21,219 nucleotides of DNA from Chloroflexi bacterium RBG_13_53_26. GTDB taxonomy: Bacteria > Chloroflexota > Dehalococcoidia > UBA2247 > RBG-13-53-26. Position 1 is the first letter of the stretch. Every line of letters begins with the position of its first letter. The DNA lies in NCBI GenBank assembly GCA_001795035.1, contig MGMW01000080.1, positions 1-21,219 on the forward strand. Direction: 5' to 3'. Made by a program: the position numbers and the translations under genes. Shown one piece after another: positions 1 to 6,908 of this stretch. The notes beneath the pieces are model-generated. The model was not told the DNA's origin, did no database searches, and was given only the letters and a program-made list of their open reading frames with translations.

Positions 1-1283
1 AGATTAGAGGCTGAATAGGTCAAGGCATCGCCATCGGGATCGGTTGCCGCAACGGTGAAGGTAAGACTCTCCCCTCCGTTGATTGTCTTATCGCTGATAG
101 CACCAAGCACCGGAGAATGATTGGTTAGAGGAGGTGATGTAGTCCCATACCAGTTGTCGTAAACCTCCATATTGATGTAGGGAGTCAGACCGAGATTCTC
201 CAGACGTTGTTTGAAAGTAGTAGTAGATGCAGAGGAGGGCCAGTATGTCCAGTTATTGTAGACTCTGCAGACATCTGCGGGCACACCTCTTATGCCGACG
301 CTGATTTGAGAACTCGACTTGAACGTATTGTGATGGATCAGGATAGTTCCCCCTGCCGGCACCCTGGCATCCGGGCCGTCATCGAATCCCCATGAAGGGG
401 TGTCATTCCCGCCATGCATATCAAACATAGAATTGGTGATGTTGGGTTCGACGATGTTGAAGCGGGCTTCATAGTTGGAAGCAGGGTAGTCCCTTTCTCC
501 GGCGATGGCGTGACGGCAGTAGTCGAAAATGTTGGCTTCGATCAAAGCAGATGCCGCAGCCACCTGCACCCCGTATCCCAGTCCCGACCGGCGGCAGTGG
601 TGGATGTAGTTGTGGTGGATCTGGGCTTTGGAGGAACTGCCGAGTCCAGGTAACTTGTCGGAGTAATAAGCGATTCCAGCATACGGCCAGTTGTAGATTT
701 CGCAATTCTCCACCACCAGGCCAGTCTTGCCCGAGCAGTAGATGCCGTCGATCAGCGGATCGCTCCCGGAAGTGCCGATTTCACCGTCTGGGCCTTCCAG
801 TCTTATCCCATTGAAGGTGACATTATTGCCCACTGCCAGGAAATGCTTGTAATGGGGAAGGGTAGCAGGCATTGACCAGTATATGCGTCCACCTGAAGAG
901 CTGCCCCAACCTCGATTGGAGGCTATGGTGATGCCGCTGGGGACTGACAGGCTGAGAGTCCCATAAGTCCCGCCGCCCATGTCTATGTTGGCACTTTCCT
1001 CGATATAGATGATCTTCCCAGTCCGTGCGCTCTCGCTCATGCCAGATAGAGTTGAGAGAGCTGCCAAGAATTCTGTCCGACTGGTGACGGTATAGTCTCC
1101 CGACGTGATGATGTTAGAATAGCCTGCTCCACCCCCGATAGGATTACCGGTGGGATTCACCTCTGCTCCATATCCGAGGGTACTCGTATCGGCTTGTGCT
1201 GTTGACGTTTGGCCAACGAGAGTGGCCGACACAACGAAGAGAAGGAGAATCACCCCCAGGTAAGCGACGATAGTCTTCTTCAT
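1..1283 (-). CDS. Secreted parallel beta-helix (pectate-lyase-like) protein with start of an Ig-like domain, 3' truncated by window edge
   Basis: The frame is open from an ATG at 1283 to the left edge, giving 427 residues with no stop. The first 30 residues are a Sec signal peptide (MKKT, a hydrophobic stretch, then AQA before DTS), so the protein is exported. Residues of about 45-370 have the rhythm of a right-handed parallel beta-helix: many short strands separated by Asn/Gly turns, with motifs such as VVENCEIYNW, IHHNYIHHC and ILIHHNTF, as in pectate-lyase-type surface proteins. The last 40 visible residues (PVLGAISDKTINGGESLTF, then DPDGDALTYSASNL) match the start of a He_PIG/cadherin-like Ig domain. 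No catalytic residues can be assigned, so substrate is unknown; cell-surface glycan binding or cleavage is inferred. The ribosome binding site is weak. The gene is divergent from the DUF1616 gene. Confidence 0.85.
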   Translation of the reverse strand, partial: MKKTIVAYLGVILLLFVVSATLVGQTSTAQADTSTLGYGAEVNPTGNPIGGGAGYSNIITSGDYTVTSRTEFLAALSTLSGMSESARTGKIIYIEESANIDMGGGTYGTLSLSVPSGITIASNRGWGSSSGGRIYWSMPATLPHYKHFLAVGNNVTFNGIRLEGPDGEIGTSGSDPLIDGIYCSGKTGLVVENCEIYNWPYAGIAYYSDKLPGLGSSSKAQIHHNYIHHCRRSGLGYGVQVAAASALIEANIFDYCRHAIAGERDYPASNYEARFNIVEPNITNSMFDMHGGNDTPSWGFDDGPDARVPAGGTILIHHNTFKSSSQISVGIRGVPADVCRVYNNWTYWPSSASTTTFKQRLENLGLTPYINMEVYDNWYGTTSPPLTNHSPVLGAISDKTINGGESLTFTVAATDPDGDALTYSASN

Positions 1284-1385
1284 GTCTGTGATATCGATGT
1301 CCGGGAAGAGCTTTGCGTTCAGAAGTATCTGTGTGTAGCTATGTTGCTAGCCTTACTTTTTGTTGAGATGAAGTCTATACCACCG

Positions 1386-1435
1386 ACCTCACATCTGTGT
1401 CTCATCGAGCGACCCAGAAATCACAAACAGCCCTG
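1386..1435 (-). repeat. 50-bp imperfect direct repeat, copy A (putative operator)
   Basis: On the minus strand this copy carries TGTGA at 1425-1421, a one-mismatch box TGAGA at 1404-1400, and TGTGA at 1393-1389. Together with copy B the two outer segments are well conserved (TGTGAYTTC-type and GACACARATGTGAGGT) while the central part of about 15 bp differs. That pattern suggests protein-contact blocks rather than a recent duplication. It lies about 100 bp upstream of the beta-helix start codon. The binding protein is unknown. Confidence 0.55.
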
Positions 1436-1490
1436 ATAGGGCGCTGCGTCATGACCTTGTCTTGCCTTCAAATCATGCCCAATTGCCCTA

Positions 1491-1540
1491 ACCTCACATT
1501 TGTGTCACAGGGACTATTTCGGAAGTCACAGACGGTCCTG
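1491..1540 (-). repeat. 50-bp imperfect direct repeat, copy B (putative operator)
   Basis: This is the second copy, starting 105 bp from copy A. On the minus strand it has three exact TGTGA boxes at 1530-1526, 1509-1505 and 1498-1494, spaced 21 and 11 bp apart. The same spacing occurs in copy A. The spacing equals about two and one helical turns, and the copy-to-copy distance is about ten turns, so all boxes would face the same side of the DNA. Confidence 0.55.
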
Positions 1541-1629
1541 CGCTAGCACAGGCATTCATGATTGGAGGGCAGGAATCGGTTGAGCAGCAACCATTGTGTG
1601 ATTCATGTTTAGTCTTCTATGTGTTACCA

Positions 1630-1638
1630 TGCTAGAAT
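1630..1638 (+). promoter_or_regulatory. Possible extended -10 promoter element for the rightward genes
   Basis: The sequence TGCTAGAAT fits an extended -10 hexamer (TGn followed by a TATAAT-like TAGAAT). No good -35 is seen; TTTAGT lies at a loose distance upstream. Transcription would begin near 1645, giving a leader of about 165 nt before the DUF1616 start, including the small hairpin at 1670-1684. This is sequence resemblance only. Confidence 0.3.
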
Positions 1639-1810
1639 ATGGAACGCTCATGAAGAAATCATCCTGCATCAGCAGGAGCTGCTGCTACTCTGGGGTGGGT
1701 GTGACCAACGGTGTATTGCAGAGTGAAATCTGCACAGGTTATTATGGGCAAGACGGTGGGGCTGTGGCCTCTGTAGTCTGATTCATGGAGAGGTGGCTAG
1801 GATAGACAGA

Positions 1811-3142
1811 ATGGTGAGGATCAGGGTTCAGAATGAACTCCTTGTCATAAATCTCTGTTCACTAGTCCTCATCACTATCATTTCCTTTGCCGATATCGAA
1901 GCACTGCGCATCGTTTTGGGGCTTCCATTTCTACTCTTTTTCTCCGGGTATGCACTTGTCGCTGCCCTGTTTCCAAGGAAAAGCGATCTCAGCACGATCG
2001 AACGGATCACACTTTCCATCACTTTCTCGATTGTCATCATACCTCTCATAGGACTCATACTGAACATGGTGTGGGCAATTCGTCTCTATCCTATTCTTGT
2101 TTCTGTCACCATTTTCATTGCAGCAATGTCAGTCGCTGCATGGTATCGTAGACGTGGGATAGGCCAAGAGGATAGACTCCATTTTGTCATCGATCTTCCT
2201 TTTCACAGAGATGGCCGTCGCAACGTGCTGGACAGAGCTGTCTCCATCACCCTGGCGATGGCTTTGGTGGGGGCCATGGTTATTCTGGTCTACGTCATCG
2301 CCAGCCCGAAGGTGGGGGAAAGATTCACGGAATTCTACATTGTTGGGGCAGAGAGCTGGCCCGACGAAATAGCCGTCGGCGAAGAAGCGACTGTGGTTTT
2401 GGGTATTATCAACCGTGAACACGGCACAATGAGCTACAGAGTGGAGGTATGGGTCAGAGGATATTCATTGACAGCAACCGACCTGATAGAACTGGATCAT
2501 GGGGAAACGTGGGAGGGCCAGATCGGCTTTGTTCCAGATGAGACATGTGCCCGCACCGAGTTGGCTCAGGATGTGAACATTCCCTATGGCCCACTTCCAG
2601 ATGAAGTCAAGAGCATCCAGGTCGCATCAACACAAAACCTCGACTACGGAGACCACATTCTGATTGGACAAGAGGCTGCTCAGATCCAGGAGGTAGAAGA
2701 TCATATCGTCATGCTCACCGAAGGATTGAAGAAGTATCATCCCTCGGGTACAGAAGTCATCGAAGTCCAGAAAGTCGAGTTCAGGTTGAGTAAGGTCCGT
2801 AAGCTGGGTGACGAAGATCAGAGCTCTCTTTCCCTTTGGTTGGGGAAGGAACACCTCAGCGCCAGCGTTACAAACCAAGGCCATAGCGAGGCCAGCTACA
2901 AAATCGAGATCATGATAAAAGGGAGCCAGAGGGAAGAGACGAGAGTCGAATCAAGAGGTCCGGTGGTAGTGGCTGTGGGAGATGAGTGGGCGCAGGAGAT
3001 CGCCTTTCCTTTTTCGGAGATCCATGAGGTCGAATTATCATTGTACAAGGATGGAGGGCTATTGTACCGGGGATCGGAATCGGGGAGCTACCCGAGTCTC
3101 TACATGTGGACCCATATGAGAGACAATAATCCCGGGGATTGA
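1811..3142 (+). CDS. DUF1616 family membrane protein with extended C-terminal Ig-like region
   Basis: The predicted product has 443 residues. The frame opens at a GTG (1793), but that codon abuts its only purine-rich sequence, whereas ATG at 1811 has AGGA at 1799-1802 with 8 nt spacing, so 1811 is preferred. About five transmembrane helices occupy residues 10-165, including the family-typical LGLPFLLFFSGYALVAALFP. An extracytoplasmic beta-rich part begins at FTEFYIVGAESW, followed by a GEEATVVLGIINREHGTMSY segment, which is the DUF1616 signature. A second Ig-like segment (ASYKIEIMIKG to ELSLYKDG, then YPSLYMW near the end) makes it about 100 residues longer than usual family members. The biochemical function is unknown; the family often sits in cell-surface glycan loci. 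It is probably co-transcribed with the flippase gene 130 bp downstream. Confidence 0.85.
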   Translation: MVRIRVQNELLVINLCSLVLITIISFADIEALRIVLGLPFLLFFSGYALVAALFPRKSDLSTIERITLSITFSIVIIPLIGLILNMVWAIRLYPILVSVTIFIAAMSVAAWYRRRGIGQEDRLHFVIDLPFHRDGRRNVLDRAVSITLAMALVGAMVILVYVIASPKVGERFTEFYIVGAESWPDEIAVGEEATVVLGIINREHGTMSYRVEVWVRGYSLTATDLIELDHGETWEGQIGFVPDETCARTELAQDVNIPYGPLPDEVKSIQVASTQNLDYGDHILIGQEAAQIQEVEDHIVMLTEGLKKYHPSGTEVIEVQKVEFRLSKVRKLGDEDQSSLSLWLGKEHLSASVTNQGHSEASYKIEIMIKGSQREETRVESRGPVVVAVGDEWAQEIAFPFSEIHEVELSLYKDGGLLYRGSESGSYPSLYMWTHMRDNNPGD

Positions 3143-3272
3143 ATTGGCTTCATTTTGGACATTGTCATCTTCATATGTCCCAGGAAGTGTTTCGAACAGG
3201 AACCGTGGCCTCGTCGCGATCTCAGGCACGGGGGGTGGCGATCTAGTGAAAGTCGGGCGATAAGGCACGCAG

Positions 3273-4559
3273 ATGGCTGCTGATCCACGACGGTTTGTCC
3301 GCGATGTAGGACTGTCCTTTGCCAGTCTGGCCATCTCTTCCCTGGTCCATTTCCTGCTACGCATATTCCTGGCACGATACCTCGGGCCTGCTGACCTGGG
3401 GCAGTATACCCTTGCCTACACATTCTATTCCTTCGGCGTGCTGCTTTCCGCCTTTGGCATCGGTGGGGCCGTGGGCAAGTATGTTGCTGAAAACAAAGAA
3501 GATGCCTTAGCGTTGCCCACAATGCGAAAGGGGCGGCTGCTGTTCATCGGTGTCGTATCCTCTTTCGTGATTGGCTGCATAATGTGGCTCATCCTGCATT
3601 TTTCCTCCCCCTGGATAGCGGAGCGCTTCTTCAGAATGCCCGAACTGAGCAGTCTTCTGCAGATAGTGGCTTTCGCGTTTCCGTTCATTGCGCTGGAGAA
3701 GGCGACACTGGGATTCCTGAACGGCATGAGGCGAATGGGGCTCTACGCCTTCGTCAATGTTGCCCAGAGTGTCCTGATCATGGTTCTGACGGTGGCGCTG
3801 GCTCTTCTGGGGTATGGCCTGGAGGGCGCTGTGGTAGCCCTGGTACTGCCGATAGTTCTGCTCAGCTTGTTCTCTGTGGTGGCGCTGCATAGGCAGATGA
3901 ACAGACCAACGCGGGCTCAATCTGCTCGCATATTCAGGATTCTTCTGAGGTTTGGCGTATTTGTGGTTATGGGAAACGGTATGTACATGCTCTTCTACAA
4001 TGTGGACAGAATACTCCTGGGCCGTTTCACTGACGATGTAGCGGTGGGGATATACAGCACTGCGGCCATACTCTCCGGGCTGGTGACATTGATCCCTTCA
4101 GCACTTCAACTGGTTACCGGCCCCACAATAGCGTCCTACTGGGGGCGTGGTGAATCCGACAACATTCAGACTCTGGTGAACAGGACGATGAAATACACAG
4201 CCATACTCATTGTACCTATCTCTCTTGCGGGCATATTCTTGAGCAGAGAGTTGATCAGCCTCATTTTTGGAGAGGAGTACGTATCGGCTACCGCTTCCCT
4301 TCAAATACTGCTTGCCGGCTTCATCTTTGGAGGCATATTCATCAAGATAGCCTTTGACTGGAGATGGTTTGCGCGGTTCCTGTTTGTCAGCGCTCTTGTA
4401 TTTGCAGGCAGCTTCGCCCTGGGTCTCATCGTCAACCAGTACCTTGGCATGGTCATCGGGTTGGCTATCATGGTGTTCATCATACTGCGGTACTTTGTTA
4501 CCGATGAAGACCGAGAGGTGATCAGAAGGGTGGTGTCTCTTCGGAGGCCGGCTTCGTAA
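3273..4559 (+). CDS. Wzx-type polysaccharide flippase (MOP superfamily), apparently shortened
   Basis: A 428-residue polytopic membrane protein. The N-terminus has the RfbX/Polysacc_synt pattern: SLVHFLLRIFLARYLGPADL, GQYTLAYTFYSF and the loop GIGGAVGKYVAENK. A second half begins around FGVFVVMGNGMYMLFYNVDR. The role known for the family is moving lipid-linked oligosaccharide or repeat units across the cytoplasmic membrane. Relatives usually have about 480-500 residues and 12-14 helices. Here LQILLAGFIFGGIF (343-356) is followed directly by DWRWFARFLFVSA, which normally lies near the C-terminus, so some 60-70 residues seem to be missing from residue 357 on. The frame is intact. The start is ATG with a weak AAGG upstream. 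It converges with the leftward operon; no strong terminator hairpin is seen in the 56-bp gap. Confidence 0.88.
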   Translation: MAADPRRFVRDVGLSFASLAISSLVHFLLRIFLARYLGPADLGQYTLAYTFYSFGVLLSAFGIGGAVGKYVAENKEDALALPTMRKGRLLFIGVVSSFVIGCIMWLILHFSSPWIAERFFRMPELSSLLQIVAFAFPFIALEKATLGFLNGMRRMGLYAFVNVAQSVLIMVLTVALALLGYGLEGAVVALVLPIVLLSLFSVVALHRQMNRPTRAQSARIFRILLRFGVFVVMGNGMYMLFYNVDRILLGRFTDDVAVGIYSTAAILSGLVTLIPSALQLVTGPTIASYWGRGESDNIQTLVNRTMKYTAILIVPISLAGIFLSRELISLIFGEEYVSATASLQILLAGFIFGGIFIKIAFDWRWFARFLFVSALVFAGSFALGLIVNQYLGMVIGLAIMVFIILRYFVTDEDREVIRRVVSLRRPAS

Positions 4560-4615
4560 TTCTGTCACTTTGGGAAGGTGCGGAGACAGTTGGCGATGGC
4601 CTGGGTCGTGGTCTG

Positions 4616-5701
4616 TCAAGTCTCGTCAGAGTCGCCTATCTGGAGAAACCAGTTCTTCGGGTTTTGCAGTTGTCCAGCGATACCGGGTGAAACTGAGCGA
4701 CCGGTGACGCGCATACCCTTCACAAAAGGCACGGGCACAAATCCATTCCGTCGAAAAGCCCTAGCGAGGGATGTGCCTGCCATCCTGGCACCATAGAGAA
4801 GGTCCAACTTCTCTTGTCTGCAGCGTGTTACGGCTTCCGAAATCAGGCACTGTGCTACCTCTGCCGATTCGGCGAAGACATCAAGAATGATGCCTATTCT
4901 TGCCTGATCCGCCTGCTTACGGCTTAAGACCAGATAGCCGACAACAGCTTCCGCCTGCTCGGCCACACATATCAAGTAGTCCGTGTCGGGTACAGCCACG
5001 TACCTCCAGTTCAGATATTCCTTGTTTCTCACCACTACCACTTGATATTGAGATGAGACTCTTTTCCAGAGTTCATCGACTCGCTCATCAAAACGAGGCA
5101 CTTGGGCAATGGTCAGACCTTCCTGAACAGGTGGCTTCCTGGCTCTGAAGAACATTGCGTCCAGCAAACCACCTGCTGCTGCACCGATGGTCATCAGAAG
5201 CTTGTTCTTCGTTTGAGTCCTCATTGCATTGCGCCAATTGAGTGGCTTGACCACCTTCTGCATGGTGGCAATGTCGAAGGCACTCAACTCCATCATCTGT
5301 CCGGGGTATGAAAGCTTGTTGGGGAAGGCGTATGTGGCACGTATGCCTCGCGCCTCTCCTTGCGTGCGTCTGGCTTTCACTACTGCCAGATACATCCCTT
5401 GACGCCTGTACTCAGGGTGCGTCATGGCGTCTATTCCCAGGCCGACAAGCACGTTCTCACAGCCGATTTTCATCACCAAAGGCACTTCTGCAGCGTGTCC
5501 CACTATTCTGCCATGGTGTTCAGCCACACATATCACACCGATCCCTGTAGGATTGGCCTTATACATCCAATGCCACCATCTCAGCCACTGCTGTCGATCA
5601 TACGGATTCTCGGGATAGACGGCTTTCCAAAGCTCGAATATCCCTTCCTCATCGCCATGTTTGTAGGGTCTTATCGACCACTTTCGTTCAGTATTGCTCA
5701 T
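4616..5701 (-). CDS. GNAT-family acetyltransferase, two-domain
   Basis: A 361-residue soluble protein. The N-terminal domain (about 8-125) is a recognisable GNAT fold: IRPYKHGDEEGIFELW, a central strand GRIVGHAAEVPLVM, and the acetyl-CoA loop region HPEYRRQGMYLAVV (95-108). A second, more diverged GNAT-like half spans about 195-345 (EYLNWRYVAVPDTDYLICVA, then VVGYLVLSRK). It probably transfers an acyl group to a sugar amine or hydroxyl in the polysaccharide pathway; the acceptor cannot be read from the sequence. The start overlaps the deacetylase stop by 4 bp (ATGA at 5701-5698) and is preceded by GAGGAG, so translational coupling is likely. It is the last gene of the leftward series. Confidence 0.82.
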   Translation of the reverse strand: MSNTERKWSIRPYKHGDEEGIFELWKAVYPENPYDRQQWLRWWHWMYKANPTGIGVICVAEHHGRIVGHAAEVPLVMKIGCENVLVGLGIDAMTHPEYRRQGMYLAVVKARRTQGEARGIRATYAFPNKLSYPGQMMELSAFDIATMQKVVKPLNWRNAMRTQTKNKLLMTIGAAAGGLLDAMFFRARKPPVQEGLTIAQVPRFDERVDELWKRVSSQYQVVVVRNKEYLNWRYVAVPDTDYLICVAEQAEAVVGYLVLSRKQADQARIGIILDVFAESAEVAQCLISEAVTRCRQEKLDLLYGARMAGTSLARAFRRNGFVPVPFVKGMRVTGRSVSPGIAGQLQNPKNWFLQIGDSDET

Positions 5702-6792
5702 CTTCTCCTCAATCGGCGGCTCATAGCCATCAGATCCGGATAAAGGCCGGAGACACTCAGGCGAAAGGTGCTGAAATCCAACCTGGGTGAGATTCTCCCC
5801 ACCTCGTACGGGTCTGTTCCGGGGGAAACAAAGGCATCGGGAGTACCGTAGACAGCACAGACGAAGCCGTTTTCTCTCAGGATCGCCTTGATGCCATCGT
5901 TAATGTTCGACAGCCGCCCGTCGGGATAGGCGAACGTGTCGACCGGCCGATCGAGATTCTGTTCGATACGCCTCTGCGAATCGACTATCTCTCTTCTTGC
6001 TTGCTCCGGTGGCATCCCGATCAATGTTGGGTGGTTGACGGTATGAGCGCCGAAATCAATGCCATTCCTGGACATTTCTCTGACCTCATCCCATGAAAGG
6101 AACAGCTCTCTGCCCAGGGATCGAGGCATATCTACACCCAATTTGCTCACCAGTTCTTCAATAACCAGGTTCTTCTCACCGTCTAGCAAGTCCTTCAGTC
6201 TCTCACGAATGGTGCGCGCTGCCAGCCACCGCTCGGTGGTGCTTCTGAAATGGTAGATTCCGAACTGGTTCAGTTCGAGCTTCTCTCGGGCAGTATTGTG
6301 CATGGCATAGCTAACTCTGTCCCACCAAAATGGAGTCCCGCTATCAATGTGGCCTGTTGCCAGAAAAATGGTGGCCGGCACACCATATTTCTTGAGTATG
6401 GGATACGCCTTCACATAGTTGTCCTTGTAGCCATCGTCAAACGTTATGACTGCGGTGTTCGCCGGTAGGCTTGTGCCCCTCTTGAGGGCATGGCCCAGTT
6501 CACTCAAAGATATCACTTGATACCTTCGACTCAAGTACCTGATCTGCCTCTCAAAGTCCTCTGGTACCATCAGCGGCACGTCGGAAGGGAATTCGTAGTC
6601 GCTGCCCACGCGGTGGTAGGCGACAATGCGCGCCGACGATTTGACCACATATCGCCGCAGCAGACCGTAGGCTTCCAGGAAACCCAATGCGCTCAAAGCA
6701 CGTACAAAGACCAGACTCAATCTCTGGCCGAAGCGCAGGGGTACGCGCGGACGCCCATGTTCCTTCGATATAGTCGCTGGCCCAGTTGTCAT
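5698..6792 (-). CDS. Polysaccharide deacetylase (NodB / carbohydrate esterase 4 family)
   Basis: A protein of 364 residues. Numbered from the longer GTG start at 6804 (368 residues), it has IVAYHRVG (60-67), the metal/catalytic motif TFDDGYKDN with D123 and D124, the second metal motif HTVNHP with H254 and H258, and FAYPDGR (291-297). All are expected for an active NodB-fold N-deacetylase. The family removes N-acetyl groups from GlcNAc-type sugars using a divalent metal. Starts at ATG 6792 and GTG 6804 are both possible; ATG is preferred as the commoner codon, with AGG close upstream. No signal peptide is obvious, though a weakly hydrophobic segment lies at 30-45. It overlaps the GNAT gene by 4 bp and follows the GT-C-like gene after about 115 bp, the widest gap in the series. 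Confidence 0.9.
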   Translation of the reverse strand: MTTGPATISKEHGRPRVPLRFGQRLSLVFVRALSALGFLEAYGLLRRYVVKSSARIVAYHRVGSDYEFPSDVPLMVPEDFERQIRYLSRRYQVISLSELGHALKRGTSLPANTAVITFDDGYKDNYVKAYPILKKYGVPATIFLATGHIDSGTPFWWDRVSYAMHNTAREKLELNQFGIYHFRSTTERWLAARTIRERLKDLLDGEKNLVIEELVSKLGVDMPRSLGRELFLSWDEVREMSRNGIDFGAHTVNHPTLIGMPPEQARREIVDSQRRIEQNLDRPVDTFAYPDGRLSNINDGIKAILRENGFVCAVYGTPDAFVSPGTDPYEVGRISPRLDFSTFRLSVSGLYPDLMAMSRRLRRR

Positions 6793-6908
6793 ATTGCCTG
6801 TCACTCTCTCAAAGTCTCGGGTGGTCTGGAGGCGTGGTTCGCGGCCCTGACCATTCTTGTCGTTTCAGTTCTGCCTGCGTCTACCTTGCGGCGCTGCGGA
6901 CCAGCGGG

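Larger units (their letters stand above)
1284..1810. other. Divergent intergenic region
   Basis: This roughly 0.5 kb stretch separates the leftward beta-helix gene from the rightward DUF1616 gene and contains no convincing protein gene. It holds a pair of 50-bp imperfect direct repeats (1386-1435 and 1491-1540), an extended -10-like element (1630-1638) and a short perfect hairpin CAGCAG-GAG-CTGCTG at 1670-1684. A 43-codon frame (1650-1781, plus) is present but unsupported. The region probably carries the promoters of both flanking genes. Confidence 0.7.

Noticed and set aside
1310..1318. Minus-strand ACGCAAAGC upstream of the beta-helix gene, matching part of the c-di-GMP-I (GEMM) riboswitch core, with a small CAGA/TCTG hairpin before it.
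   Set aside because: The rest of the GEMM aptamer (GGGCAAACC segment, second stem and tetraloop receptor) is not found, and too little sequence remains before the start codon.
1650..1781. 43-codon Cys-containing ORF (starts MKKSSCIS) between the putative promoter and the DUF1616 gene.
   Set aside because: No recognisable family, only a weak GGA leader, and composition not clearly protein-like; it could be a leader peptide but nothing supports this.
3100..3522. Long minus-strand open frames opposite the DUF1616 and flippase genes.
   Set aside because: They are antisense shadows with no family resemblance and no ribosome binding sites, while the plus-strand frames encode recognisable proteins.
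6880..6900. Short stem CGCTG/CAGCG in the gap between the GT-C-like gene and the deacetylase gene as a terminator.
   Set aside because: Only a 5-bp stem with no following T run; the genes on both sides are probably co-transcribed.
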